A stretch of DNA of 64,000 nucleotides from Reticulascus tulasneorum (taxonomy: Eukaryota; Ascomycota; Sordariomycetes; Glomerellales; Reticulascaceae): assembly GCA_001557505.1 (NCBI GenBank), contig LSAX01000010.1, forward strand, positions 1,426,001-1,490,000. Direction: 5' to 3'. The notes beneath the pieces were generated by a model. It was not told where the DNA came from. It saw only the letters and a program-made list of their open reading frames with translations, and searched no databases. Of the stretch, positions 25,461 through 34,940 are shown one piece after another (positions within the stretch are counted from its first letter, which is position 1; each line of letters opens with the position of its first letter). The position numbers and the translations under genes were made by a program.

Positions 25461-27095
25461 TTACTCATGGTCCAGATTGTGGGTCTTCCGCGATACTTCT
25501 TCCGCAACGAGTGACTGAAGATCCTCTACCATCTGATTAAAGTCGGCCTGCTTCCTTCCACTGTCAAGCACCTCTCGTAACCGACTACTGAAGTCGCTCG
25601 AGACTGTTCTGGAGTCTTTATACCCCTTCGGCAGTTTTCGCAGACTGCTCACCTCATGTCTTGGTGCGGTCGAACCACTCGTGTGGACCTGTGCGCCGAT
25701 GTATTCAAAGTCTAAACCCACCATTTGTGTCGCGTTGTCGATGGAATTCTTAGGCCCCTGCACTCCGGGAAACGCCAGTAACGCTTGGGATGACCGAATC
25801 AGCGCGGATGAGTAAAGCATAGCCTTGCCCGGCCAACCGCAGTAAATTAGAGGTCTAGATGAATTGCTGCTTTTTGGTGCCTTGAAATTCCCAAAGCCAT
25901 CATTCCATTCTATGAAAATGGTTCGCAAAGCGCCGAGTTCCCCAAGGAGATGAATGTAGTAGAAGTATATGTCCGTCGTGTTCGGTGACTCAGTGATGGT
26001 AGCACGAAACGAAGGTGGCGTTAGAGACGTAGAGGAACTTCCCGTCAGTAAGCGGAACAACTTTTGACGAGCGTTTGGGCTGTTCGGGCCGTGGCTCGAG
26101 GATGCTAGCGGTGACGTTGGATACTTCAGCTGTCGAAGTAATACTGATAGGGCAGTTGCAACGTATGCAGAAACCTGGCCCGTTGTGCTGGGGCCCCAAT
26201 ATCCTTTAGCCAAGCCGATAGACAAGTAGTTCTCCATAGCTTGAAGCTGAAAAGCTCGCGCAGACGCAATCAGCGCAGTCCCACACAATCGTTCACCAAG
26301 CTCAAGATTGGCTTCCTGGAGTCTGACGCTCAGATTGTTAAGAAATGGGAGCATCACATGGACCTTGTCTATGTGCCATTGGAGCGACGGAATGCAGGCA
26401 TTGGCAATGTCGTCCGTACATTTCCCGACCAGCTGGAGTCCAGCTTTCGTTTGCATCGCGGCGCTGACTAGCCTCCGCACACCTTGAAAGGTGCGCTGAT
26501 GACCAAGGCTAGCCCTAAAGTTGTCTGGCTTCGGATTTACCCATGTGGATGTAGTAGTTGAGTTCGACTGTCGATGCAAGAGCCACTCCAGCAACATTTT
26601 GTCGTCCTGAGAAGCAGACTGAGGAATCGCATTCTTGTCGACAACCATGCTCAGCAATGAGTCCTTCTGATCCTGGCTCGAGCCAGAGTCGATTTCAGGA
26701 GGACCACCTTTGATGGCAACCGTCAAAACGTCCAGATCGGTTATTCGCCATGGATGGAAATGTGGACTCGTAACTACCTTGGCAAAGTTCTTATTGGCTT
26801 GGTTGAGATCCTCCTTGAACTTGACAAGCCTTTCCCCTAACGCGTCTAGCCGAGGATTGGATCCCCATTTCTCCTTTTCTAGTTTCTCATCATGCTCGTC
26901 GTATGGACGAACCAGCTTGCTTTCGAAGGCGTCCAGGTCTAGCACGAGATTGGGAACTTCATATGGCTTCCATGATGGCGGCACGACTGGAGCTGGTTTC
27001 CTCTTGACGAATATTCGAGACCGCGCTTGTAGAGGTACGGAGCTGTGAAATTGACGAGCTATGCCCAGCGGACTATGTGTCCTCAATAACCGCAT
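25461..27095 (-). CDS. uncharacterised protein, predicted mitochondrial
   Basis: Single exon, 544 residues, ATG at 27095, TAA at 25461-25463. I do not recognise a named domain. The N-terminus MRLLRTHSPLGIARQFHSSV is rich in Arg, Ser and Leu and lacks acidic residues, with an RQFHSS segment common in fungal mitochondrial presequences, so import into mitochondria is predicted. A basic Pro-rich segment follows (FVKRKPAPVVPPSWKPYEVP), then a largely helical body and a short charged C-terminus. No transmembrane helix is evident. Codon usage and uninterrupted length support a real gene. It diverges from syf2 across 451 bp, so the two may share a promoter. Function unknown. Confidence 0.8.
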   Translation of the reverse strand: MRLLRTHSPLGIARQFHSSVPLQARSRIFVKRKPAPVVPPSWKPYEVPNLVLDLDAFESKLVRPYDEHDEKLEKEKWGSNPRLDALGERLVKFKEDLNQANKNFAKVVTSPHFHPWRITDLDVLTVAIKGGPPEIDSGSSQDQKDSLLSMVVDKNAIPQSASQDDKMLLEWLLHRQSNSTTTSTWVNPKPDNFRASLGHQRTFQGVRRLVSAAMQTKAGLQLVGKCTDDIANACIPSLQWHIDKVHVMLPFLNNLSVRLQEANLELGERLCGTALIASARAFQLQAMENYLSIGLAKGYWGPSTTGQVSAYVATALSVLLRQLKYPTSPLASSSHGPNSPNARQKLFRLLTGSSSTSLTPPSFRATITESPNTTDIYFYYIHLLGELGALRTIFIEWNDGFGNFKAPKSSNSSRPLIYCGWPGKAMLYSSALIRSSQALLAFPGVQGPKNSIDNATQMVGLDFEYIGAQVHTSGSTAPRHEVSSLRKLPKGYKDSRTVSSDFSSRLREVLDSGRKQADFNQMVEDLQSLVAEEVSRKTHNLDHE

Positions 27096-27546
27096 TTTTG
27101 AGGTACTGGATGGGTGGCATCCCCATCTCTTATTTTCCTGGTGAGAGCTTTGAGGAGGCTGTAAGGCCTAGCGAAAATGAGTTGTCATCTCATGTTATGA
27201 GCTATGTGTATAAGCTTGTATTGTTGCACTCGATGAGTGAAATTTGTTGGTAAAGGGTATGGTAAATGCATTGTGGCACAGCCACATTTTGAAGGCGGCT
27301 TAACTTTGTTCCACAGTTGAGTTAACTTATCAGCCACATCTATCAGCACCCAGCGAACAGTGGGACTCATCATCCAACGCCTCTTGTGTGCTATTCAACA
27401 AATTCATCTACGAATACATCCACAAATCCTCCTCTTCGCAAATCACGAGTTGAGCTGTGTTCTAACCAAGTATAGGCACACGGCAAAACAGCGTTCCACT
27501 CATCATACCCTCAACGGTTCCGTGGTCGGACCGTAGATCAACTACA
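27096..27546. promoter_or_regulatory. divergent promoter region, unknown mitochondrial-type gene / syf2
   Basis: 451 bp between two divergent ATGs, AT-richer than the flanking coding DNA. No specific binding site is claimed. Confidence 0.5.
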
Positions 27547-28515
27547 ATGCCGCCAGCAAAGAAGAGAAAGACGGCGGCCAAAGCGAAGGCAGACAAGAAG
27601 TTGAAGGACGTCGAGGCTTCTGCCGCACCAACAGAAGATACCGCACAAGCCGAAGTTGTGGTGGATATGCAAGAGGAGGTGCCGGAGGTGGCAGCTCCTG
27701 CAAATGAGCCCTCCTCGTCGGTTGATGCTACTCCGTCAACGCAGCCAGAGCCACCCACGACAGAAGATGCGGCAGAGAAGGCCAAAGAGCGCATGGCTCG
27801 TTTTAAAGCCCTTCAGGCTCGCGCAAAAAAGTCGTCAGACCAGAACTTCAAGGAGGCAACCCTCGAGTCTCAAAGATTAGCCACAGACCCAACCCAGCTC
27901 ACTGCTTTACACCGCAAGCACGCCATCGCTTCGCACAAACTGCTAAAAGCAGAGGTTGAGGAGTCAGGGGGCGACTTTGAGAGAAAGCGAGCATGGGACT
28001 GGACGATAGAAGAGAGTGAAAAGTGGGACAAGCGGATGAGGAAGAAGGATGCGCATCGCGACAACAATGCATTCCAGGACTACCAAACCGAGGGCAACAA
28101 AATATACAAACGTCAACTGCGAAATATCCCGCCAGATCTGGAGAAGTACGAAAAGGAGAAGATGGCAGCTATCGAGCGTGCTGCGGCGTCTGGGGGGCTG
28201 GACATTGTGGAAACAGAGGACGGGGAGCTCATTGCCGTGGACAAGGACGGGTCATTCTACTCCACAGCCGACTCGACGACATTTGCGCAGAATAAACCCG
28301 AGAAGGCGAATATAGATCGACTCGTGGCGGACCTTCAAAGAGCCGAGGAAGCAAGATTAAAGAAGAGAAAGGACAGAATGGCACAGAACGGAGACGATGG
28401 CGATGTCACGTACATCAACGAAAAGAACAAGCAGTTCAACCAGAAGTTGGCGCGGTTCTACAACAAATACACAGCGGAGATCAGGGACAGTTTCGAGAGA
28501 GGTACGATGATCTAA
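27547..28515 (+). CDS. syf2: pre-mRNA-splicing factor Syf2
   Basis: Single exon, 322 residues. Syf2 is a component of the Prp19-associated (NineTeen/NTC) complex in active spliceosomes. The first about 85 residues are low-complexity: a Lys/Ala-rich start PPAKKRKTAAKAKADKK, then acidic and Ser/Pro/Thr stretches. From about residue 90 the Syf2 domain is clear: KERMARFKALQARAKK, KRAWDWTIEESEKWDKR, the AFQDYQTEGNKIYKRQLRN block and a C-terminal INEKNKQFNQKLARFYNKY. The order and spacing match the family and length is within the normal fungal range. It converges with coq11, 89 bp between stop codons. Confidence 0.95.
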   Translation: MPPAKKRKTAAKAKADKKLKDVEASAAPTEDTAQAEVVVDMQEEVPEVAAPANEPSSSVDATPSTQPEPPTTEDAAEKAKERMARFKALQARAKKSSDQNFKEATLESQRLATDPTQLTALHRKHAIASHKLLKAEVEESGGDFERKRAWDWTIEESEKWDKRMRKKDAHRDNNAFQDYQTEGNKIYKRQLRNIPPDLEKYEKEKMAAIERAAASGGLDIVETEDGELIAVDKDGSFYSTADSTTFAQNKPEKANIDRLVADLQRAEEARLKKRKDRMAQNGDDGDVTYINEKNKQFNQKLARFYNKYTAEIRDSFERGTMI

Positions 28516-28604
28516 TTGAAAGACTTGACAGTCTTGGAAACCTCGGTGAGAGGCGAGCCTCGGGGTTATGGTACAGTCTATCATGTAGCATTACAATTCA
28601 TGCC

Positions 28605-29522
28605 TTATAGCATGTTCTTCCTCCAAGCCTTATTCGCCAGCTCCTCTAACTCTGGAACGTCAACCGGTCCACGAGTTTTGCCGTCACTTAATGCCTCCAC
28701 TACTGCCTCCGCAACGGTATCGGCCTTTAACGGCTTTACGCCACCTGCCCCTATGAAGCCGCCGAGCACGCCTCCAGTTAGACTGTTGAACAGCGTACCA
28801 GCTCCAACCATTGCCGCCAGAGGCAGGGTGATTGCCCTGGAGTTGTCGTACAAGAATGGTGTCCTGGTGAAGATTCCCCTCATCCTCGGGAACTCGCTTG
28901 CAATTATGCTCTCGGCCTCTCGTTTCGTTTGCAAGTATCGCGCTGGCAGAACCGGGGCTCCTCCTGCAGCCGAAATGTAGACAAATGCGCTCACATTCTC
29001 CGAGGCAGCTTGTTTCGCAAGCATAACAGCACTATCGCGGTTCATGATTTCGTAGGTGAACTGCTCCTTTGGGTCCGAGGGCTTCATGTCCTCGCCCTCC
29101 TTTGCCTGTAGCGGATTGGCTCCTCGCTTGGCCGGGGCGAACGCCTTTTGTAGACCGGCGATAGGCGATTCTCTCCCTTGGAGAACCCCTTTGTAGTCGG
29201 CCTCAAGCAGAATCCCCATACTGTGGATGACAAAGTCTGCTCCTTTGAGGAGAGGAGCGTATGTTGTTGGCCGAAGGAGATCAGCTCTCTCCCACGATAC
29301 CTTGTGTGCCCACGACGGAGGCGCTGGTGATGAACTGACCGCGTCCCATTTTGGTTCACCAGAGCGACTAGGACAGTATTAGAAAAGGGAAATACACTGA
29401 AGACAGCAATTCCTGTACCTGATGGATGTTACATCCCAGCCTCTTGCGACGGCAGATTTGCATATCCTTGACCCTAGGAAGCCATTACCACCACAAACAA
29501 CCAGCTTCTTAACCGCAGACAT
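28605..29522 (-). CDS. coq11: Coq11-like NAD(P)-binding protein of the CoQ synthome
   Basis: Exons 29419-29522 and 28605-29367, one 51-nt intron, 288 residues. An extended/atypical short-chain dehydrogenase fold: the N-terminus MSAVKKLVVCGGNGFLGSRI carries the GxxGxxG nucleotide-binding loop at about residues 11-17; later come VIHSMGILLE, YEIMNRDSA, VYISAAGG and a YLQTKREAE segment equivalent to YxxxK. The match to yeast YLR290C/Coq11 (GGNGFLG, HSLGILLE and SKREAE-type motifs) is strong. Coq11 associates with the mitochondrial coenzyme Q biosynthetic complex; its catalytic activity is not settled. No long presequence is visible. It diverges from yaf9 across 417 bp. Confidence 0.9.
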
Positions 29523-29939
29523 GGCAAGGGCGAGTGAGTGATCTTTCAATTGAGCAGGTGATGAGACCTAAGTTGTCGCGCTCAAATAACCAATCGAGTA
29601 CCTCACATAGATAGAGTGAGAGGCAAATAGTCTTAGCCTTTAAACCAGACTTTTGAGGAGCTGCCAGAACTTGAAATTAGAGTAGTTCGAGACTGTCTAA
29701 AGTCATGCCATCATAGGTAGGCGCAAGGCTGCACCACCATAATAAAGATGCGGATGAACCCAAAATTTTACTGCAGGGGTGCCACCTCTCTGTAAGCTCC
29801 CCATTGGCTGCCTATTGCTAGTAGCCAGGGTCTGCTGTAAGGCTGATGGGACCTTATTTTCTTACCCTTTCCCATCTTCGCTCCGTCAACATCCATTCCA
29901 TCACGAACAACTATTTCTACAGCTTGATTAGATCTCATC
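29523..29939. promoter_or_regulatory. divergent promoter region coq11 / yaf9
   Basis: 417 bp between the two ATGs. A CCAAT pentamer lies at 29590-29594, about 70 bp upstream of the coq11 start. No other specific site is claimed. Confidence 0.5.
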
Positions 29940-30807
29940 ATGGCACCCCCGAACAGTGCAGGGAAACGCGTAAAAGGCACCCAGATCCATCGCCCTTTCG
30001 TCTATGGCACCACAGCTCGCCCGTTCGACCCCACACATAACCCCAAGCCAGCGGGTGTCCCAGAAGACCACACCCACTCGTGGCAGGTATTCGTCAAGGG
30101 GGTTGATGACACGGACATTACGTACTGGTTGAAGCGTGTTCAGTTCAAATTGCATGAGTCCATTCCCAACCATGTACGAAGTACGTCTGCTCTTTCCCTC
30201 CTCTGCAATCGACCATGTGCTAACTCTTTCTTTAGTGATCGAAGGCGAACCAGGCAAGCCCTTTTCCGTCAGCGAAACCGGATGGGGAGAGTTCGAGATC
30301 ACTCTAAAACTCTATTATGCGGCTGATACGGGCGAGAAGCCGCAAACATTATACCATCACCTTCGTCTCCATCCCTATGGGAGAACTGAAGCCGAAAAGG
30401 AAGAAATGCGCAACGGCACAGGCGAAGTCCGAGCTTGGGTCTACGAGGAACAACTTTTCAATGAGCCCTATGAGCACTTCTACGAAATACTTACCTCGAA
30501 TGCACACCCGAAGGGCCATCCAGCAGGCAAAGGCGGGAAGGGAAAGAACAAGCCTATCCCTCCGCTGCCGGACAAAACATCTGCCGCAGTATGGGAGCGT
30601 AGCGCCTTGATACCAGCAAATAACAAACCGGGCCAGCCATTCAGCCGCGAGACGGAGCAGCTTGAGATAAAGAAGCTTAAGGAGGCGCAGGAACACGCTC
30701 AGCAGATGAGCAAGAAGATGCTAGAGGAGTTGAAGGCGAAGGAAGATATGCTCGCCAAGCTCAAGGAGGAGAATGCTACGGCTGGGGGCACAACGACGGT
30801 TAGCTAG
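29940..30807 (+). CDS. yaf9: Yaf9, YEATS-domain subunit of NuA4/SWR1
   Basis: Exons 29940-30180 and 30236-30807, one 55-nt intron, 270 residues. Yaf9 is the YEATS reader shared by the NuA4 acetyltransferase and SWR1 (H2A.Z-loading) complexes. Visible: the opening [30 protein letters not shown], the intron-spanning [13 protein letters not shown], then the hallmark ETGWGEFEI and HHLRLHPYG of the YEATS fold, and a C-terminal coiled coil (about 215-260) rich in Lys/Glu. Family length fits. Odd point: the frame after its TAG stays usable, with only one further TAG, into the next open frame (see findings). Confidence 0.95.
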
Positions 30808-30915
30808 AAGCGGCCGAAGCGTTCTGTGGCTGGAGCGTCGCAGAAGAAGACCCAGGCAAATGAGGAGGCGGAACGGAAGCGAGTTATGGCGAGGCTAGAG
30901 GCTCTTTGCAAGTAG

Positions 30916-32184
30916 GAGAGCAAGGAGCATGTTGGGCATGTGTTCGGTAGGAAGTACGTGTCTGGTGGTCCGGCATTTATAGCAACGCTTCGAGGCGGCG
31001 GGAGAAATGAGGCTGGATCTCTGACTGATGATATCACCGATTCAGACGAGCCTGAGCAGCAAAATTTCACTGATAGGGTGTTGGCCGAGATCAGGGACGT
31101 CGCGGGGACCGGCCAGGCATTGATGACCAAATGGGAGGGGGACAAGCTGCATGAGTTTGCGGATGTGGCCTTCGCCAATACGAAGAAGGACGCTAGCAGC
31201 GATCGGACACGGCCTCGTGGAAAGCCAGGCTCGATCCACCTGATCGAGGTTCACGAAGATGAGGATAGCAACCTCACGTTTGTCGAGGTCAACAAAGAGG
31301 ATTATGTAAACCGCAAGAAGGAAGAGCTTAGTGATGTGGATTTGCCTGCCAAGGTTCGAAAAAATCGAGACCAAATCGCGCTCAGCGAGAACGAGGCAAC
31401 GGCGGCGCCGTACGATGACGCTGGGACTACTACGCTGGGTTCCCTTGGGAATGAATACGAAGCAAAAACCAAAGTCATCGCCAATTATAACGCGACACTC
31501 TGGAACGTTCCCACAGACGATTTCATTTCAGAACTGGCCTCGCTCACTCAACCTGACCCAGAAGCGGTGAACATCTTAGTCTCATTGGCCAGATTGAACT
31601 TACGAGATCCCGTCACCCCTCAGACCTCCAGTCTAGCCATCTCGTCCCCTTCCGCCAGCGACCTGGGCAACAGACATGCTCAGCCTGCCGAGGACAATTC
31701 GAAGCCTAACATCGCTGACCTGGAAGCGGCAGATGGTGTGAACGAGGAGAAGACACCGCCAGAAAATAGCAACGATGAAGCCGCGGAGATTCAGCGACGC
31801 ATGGAGGAAAGCATCGGCAGAGACCCCCTGTCCGAGGGAGAAGCCTGGGCCTGTCGTGGACTCCTCTCGGCACGTCAGTTATCTTTGCCCCCTGCTCCAT
31901 CTAGACCATCGACGACTCTCACCCCTGAACCAGCGAGCAACACGGCCGCAGAACTAATGGACGACATCCTCAGAGCAAGAAGATTCGATCTGCCATATCG
32001 TCCTCGAAGGGCACTTCCCTCTGAGCCTCGTGCTCGTCCACCGGCTGAAAGACCTCTGCGGGTCCCGGACGCGACACTGTTTACCCCTATGATCACGAGG
32101 TCGAAGGTGAGGAAAACCCCTCGCATTGCCAAAGCCAGTGAGAAAAAAGTGCACCGAAACAAGAAACATCGCAAAAGTTTTTAG
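30916..32184 (+). CDS. uncharacterised acidic/basic nuclear-type protein, 5' end unresolved
   Basis: An open frame of 422 codons after a TAG at 30913-30915; the first ATG inside is at 31123, giving 353 residues. I recognise no domain. The N-terminal half is acidic with GSIHLIEVHEDEDSNLTFVE; the middle contains NVPTDDFISELASL; the C-terminus is Arg/Pro-rich then Lys/Arg-rich (TRSKVRKTPRIAKASEKKV), which suggests nuclear or nucleic-acid association (inference). The frame is in the same phase as yaf9 exon 2, and the 35 codons between the two TAGs read as a plausible basic peptide (RKRVMARLEALCK). Either the true start is downstream, or an upstream exon or intron is missed, or the 5' end is decayed. 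No clear splice pair that would remove the stop was found. Confidence 0.5.
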   Translation, partial: ESKEHVGHVFGRKYVSGGPAFIATLRGGGRNEAGSLTDDITDSDEPEQQNFTDRVLAEIRDVAGTGQALMTKWEGDKLHEFADVAFANTKKDASSDRTRPRGKPGSIHLIEVHEDEDSNLTFVEVNKEDYVNRKKEELSDVDLPAKVRKNRDQIALSENEATAAPYDDAGTTTLGSLGNEYEAKTKVIANYNATLWNVPTDDFISELASLTQPDPEAVNILVSLARLNLRDPVTPQTSSLAISSPSASDLGNRHAQPAEDNSKPNIADLEAADGVNEEKTPPENSNDEAAEIQRRMEESIGRDPLSEGEAWACRGLLSARQLSLPPAPSRPSTTLTPEPASNTAAELMDDILRARRFDLPYRPRRALPSEPRARPPAERPLRVPDATLFTPMITRSKVRKTPRIAKASEKKVHRNKKHRKSF

Positions 32185-32777
32185 CGAGGGCTAGCCTGAA
32201 TGAACCCAGTGGTTCTACTTTGGGGGGACTACGATGCACGGAGTGAACAAAAGCATTGCATACCGCGAAGATTGTACATAGACGCAGATAGGAGTTGATT
32301 GTAGAACATGGCTAAATGCACATGTCTTCGCCTTTGCCCTAGAGGCCGGCACATCGCTAATACGCACTTCCTTCTCCTCCCCTCACCCATTGATGGTCTC
32401 CCCCTGTTATACACACGCCACACCTGTCGCCCTTCAAGGTCGACTGACAAAGGAAACAAGTCTATGGCGCTTCCTCGAGCGTCCGTGAAGCCGACCGATT
32501 TGTGGTATCTGATCAGCATGACTATGGTTGGTGGCTCCTTCCCAACCAGAATTCAAAGAGCCCTTTTATGAACCGTTCCCGATGCCCAGAACGCCTTGCG
32601 AAAGTTATGTACATTACCAATACCGGCGGGGCGGCTGTCTTTCAAGCCCCCCGGCCGTTCCTCAACCTTCGAACGCCATGCGCGGTTCCGAAGTACGCAC
32701 TGATAGAGTAAAGGAAAATGCTCAAAAGAGAGTGAGTTTGTATGCTGTAGTTGCAAATTTGTACAGTTTGTACATGT
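32185..32777. other. 3' intergenic between unknown frame and mdm34
   Basis: 593 bp between two convergent stop codons; short overlapping frames only. Presumably both 3' UTRs and terminators. Confidence 0.5.
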
Positions 32778-34940
32778 TTAGTTTGTTGCCTCATAGGCTG
32801 GAGGCGGAGTGTCTTCTCGGTCCCATTCACCCTCGTGGCGCTGCTTCTCGACGTAAACGCGTCTCGCGATCTCATCTGCCATCTTCATGATCCAGGCTTG
32901 TTCGAGAATCACGGAGCCTGTATCCGAGCCAGTGCTTTCGGGCTGCTCGACACGGATTGGAGCCTTCTCATCCTTGGAGAACGAGCGTCGCTTCTCAGAC
33001 TTTTCTGGTGAATAGGTCTGGGAAGTGAATTGTGGCTGTTTCAGGGCAGGGTTTGAATCGTTGGATCCGTCCAAGACGATTGGAATGCTTGGAATGTGCT
33101 CTGGTGCAGTATACATATTCGGAGCCAGTGGGGGTCGAGCTGGCAGCTGCGATTTCTCAATGCTCGACTTGAATCGGACCTTTCCGGGAGAATGCACGGG
33201 CGGTATCTCATCTTCGGGCTCTTCTGCGATAGAGCTGGTCATGAGAGGTTCCGACATTGGACCATACGCTGAACCAGCATCTGAGCTGGTTTCTCCAGCT
33301 TCGCTACCAGAGCCAAATTCGCTCTTGGAGCGTCGGAGATTCACGACCCTCGTCCTCTTTTTCTTGCCAGTGTAAGACTTTGTGCGGGTCCCGGAGCCTA
33401 GCGATAACCCAGTAGTTGCTGAGTTGAGGCTAACTAAAGATGGTCGAGAAGGCAGATGTCCGTGTGTTGCGCTTCCAGTGTCTGAAAATGTGTACGTCGT
33501 TGAAGTGCCTTGGAATGAATTGGCTCTTGCCAAACTAGGTGTGGGTGGAGTGCTGCTTGGGTCTACAGCTTGTCCAGTCCAAGCTCGGAACACCACGTCT
33601 CGCATGTTCGGAGTGAACAAGGAGAAAGTGCGCTGTGAGTCATTCAGAGCCCCTAATCGGAGCAAGTTCTTTTGCGAAAAGAGCGACTGGACTTCGGGCC
33701 CGCCTTCCAGTGACAGGGATGAGACCTCATTGGCGTCGAGTAGGTTTCCATGTGCATCGACAGGGTCCAGTGGCGGGCTTGCGAATGGATCCACGACTGG
33801 TTCGTCGGGATTCTCGCGTGATGCCTCGTCTTCCTCCTTCGGTATTTGATCTGGGCACCACAGTTGCAGGGATAATCGGTGGATAATGGCAGGCAGCTCA
33901 TCCATCATCAAGTTCCTCAGCTGCCCCTCAATAGTTCTCTGCAGGTAGTCCCGCACGAACTGTATCGAATCGAAGGTCGACGAGACCTTGAGCGACTCGA
34001 GTGGGTCATTGCGAAAGACCAGGGTCAAGCCCTTTTGCTTTGAAAATACGAGGATAATGAAAGCGGAGAGCTTTATTTCAGATAACGTAATCGACAAAGG
34101 AATCGTGAGGCCCGACGCCGCTGCCAATGGTTGTGGCGATGTGAACGATGGCTTCGAGTTGAGGTAGGTATTCAGTGGATTCGCCTATAGTTGTTGATAT
34201 ATTAGCTCTGATATAATGCACGTCCATCCTTGAAAAAAGCAAAATTCCATAGAACGCGGATCCCGGACCAGTAATTTGGAGGGCAATGCGGTCGGCAAGG
34301 ATCCGACCACAAATTTTGACAATACAAAGAAAAAAAAGGAGCTCGGAAAATCGAGATGAAGTGCAAGATGAGAGTTTTGGTGGGTGGATTGAAGGGGATA
34401 TCAACAATCAGAAAGGGGGCGTTTGGCGTCCCACCCGGAGCTCCTGATAAGGGTCATTTCCATTCCAGTCACTAAACTGGAAGATTCAAGTGGGAGAGTT
34501 TGGCAAGCGAAATCCCCGGCGTCGAAATAGGAGCTTCTCCTGGCCAGATAACCTCCTCGCATAAGGGATATGATTCTCGGATTGTATAGTAGCGTGACCA
34601 AGACGCGACCACATTTCGTAACCATGCATACCGACTCGCAATAAAAAACGGAGAAAATAAGTTCGGCACATACCTGAACTCGTGTTTTCAACGTCAAGAA
34701 GGCATCGCCGGAGTAGCACATTTTGAATATGCCGCGGAACCTATCCTCAGCCAGATCGCCAATCTCCAGAATCTCCAGCTCGGGGGGGACGGAGCCCAGA
34801 TTGAACTCGGTCACGAGGATATCATCGACGATGATGGGCGGCTTCGGGGACTTGTTCAAGGCGGTGGTCAACAGGTCGCGCGCGCGCTTGTAGAAATCTG
34901 CGTCGGCCGTGAGCGGCGACCAGTTGAAGTTGAAGGCCAT
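32778..34940 (-). CDS. mdm34: Mdm34, ERMES complex subunit
   Basis: Exons 34674-34940 and 32778-34184; 557 residues. Mdm34 is the mitochondrial outer-membrane member of the ER-mitochondria encounter structure, with an SMP lipid-transfer domain. The N-terminus [20 protein letters not shown] and the following [20 protein letters not shown] are diagnostic; the spliced junction [12 protein letters not shown] restores the family sequence exactly, and [28 protein letters not shown] complete the SMP domain (about 1-200). The rest is Ser-rich and disordered, with a basic patch ([20 protein letters not shown]). The C-terminus ends [11 protein letters not shown], a PPxY motif of the kind bound by Rsp5-type ubiquitin ligases (Mdm34 is a known Rsp5 target in yeast). 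The 489-nt intron is far longer than the others in the window. Confidence 0.95.
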
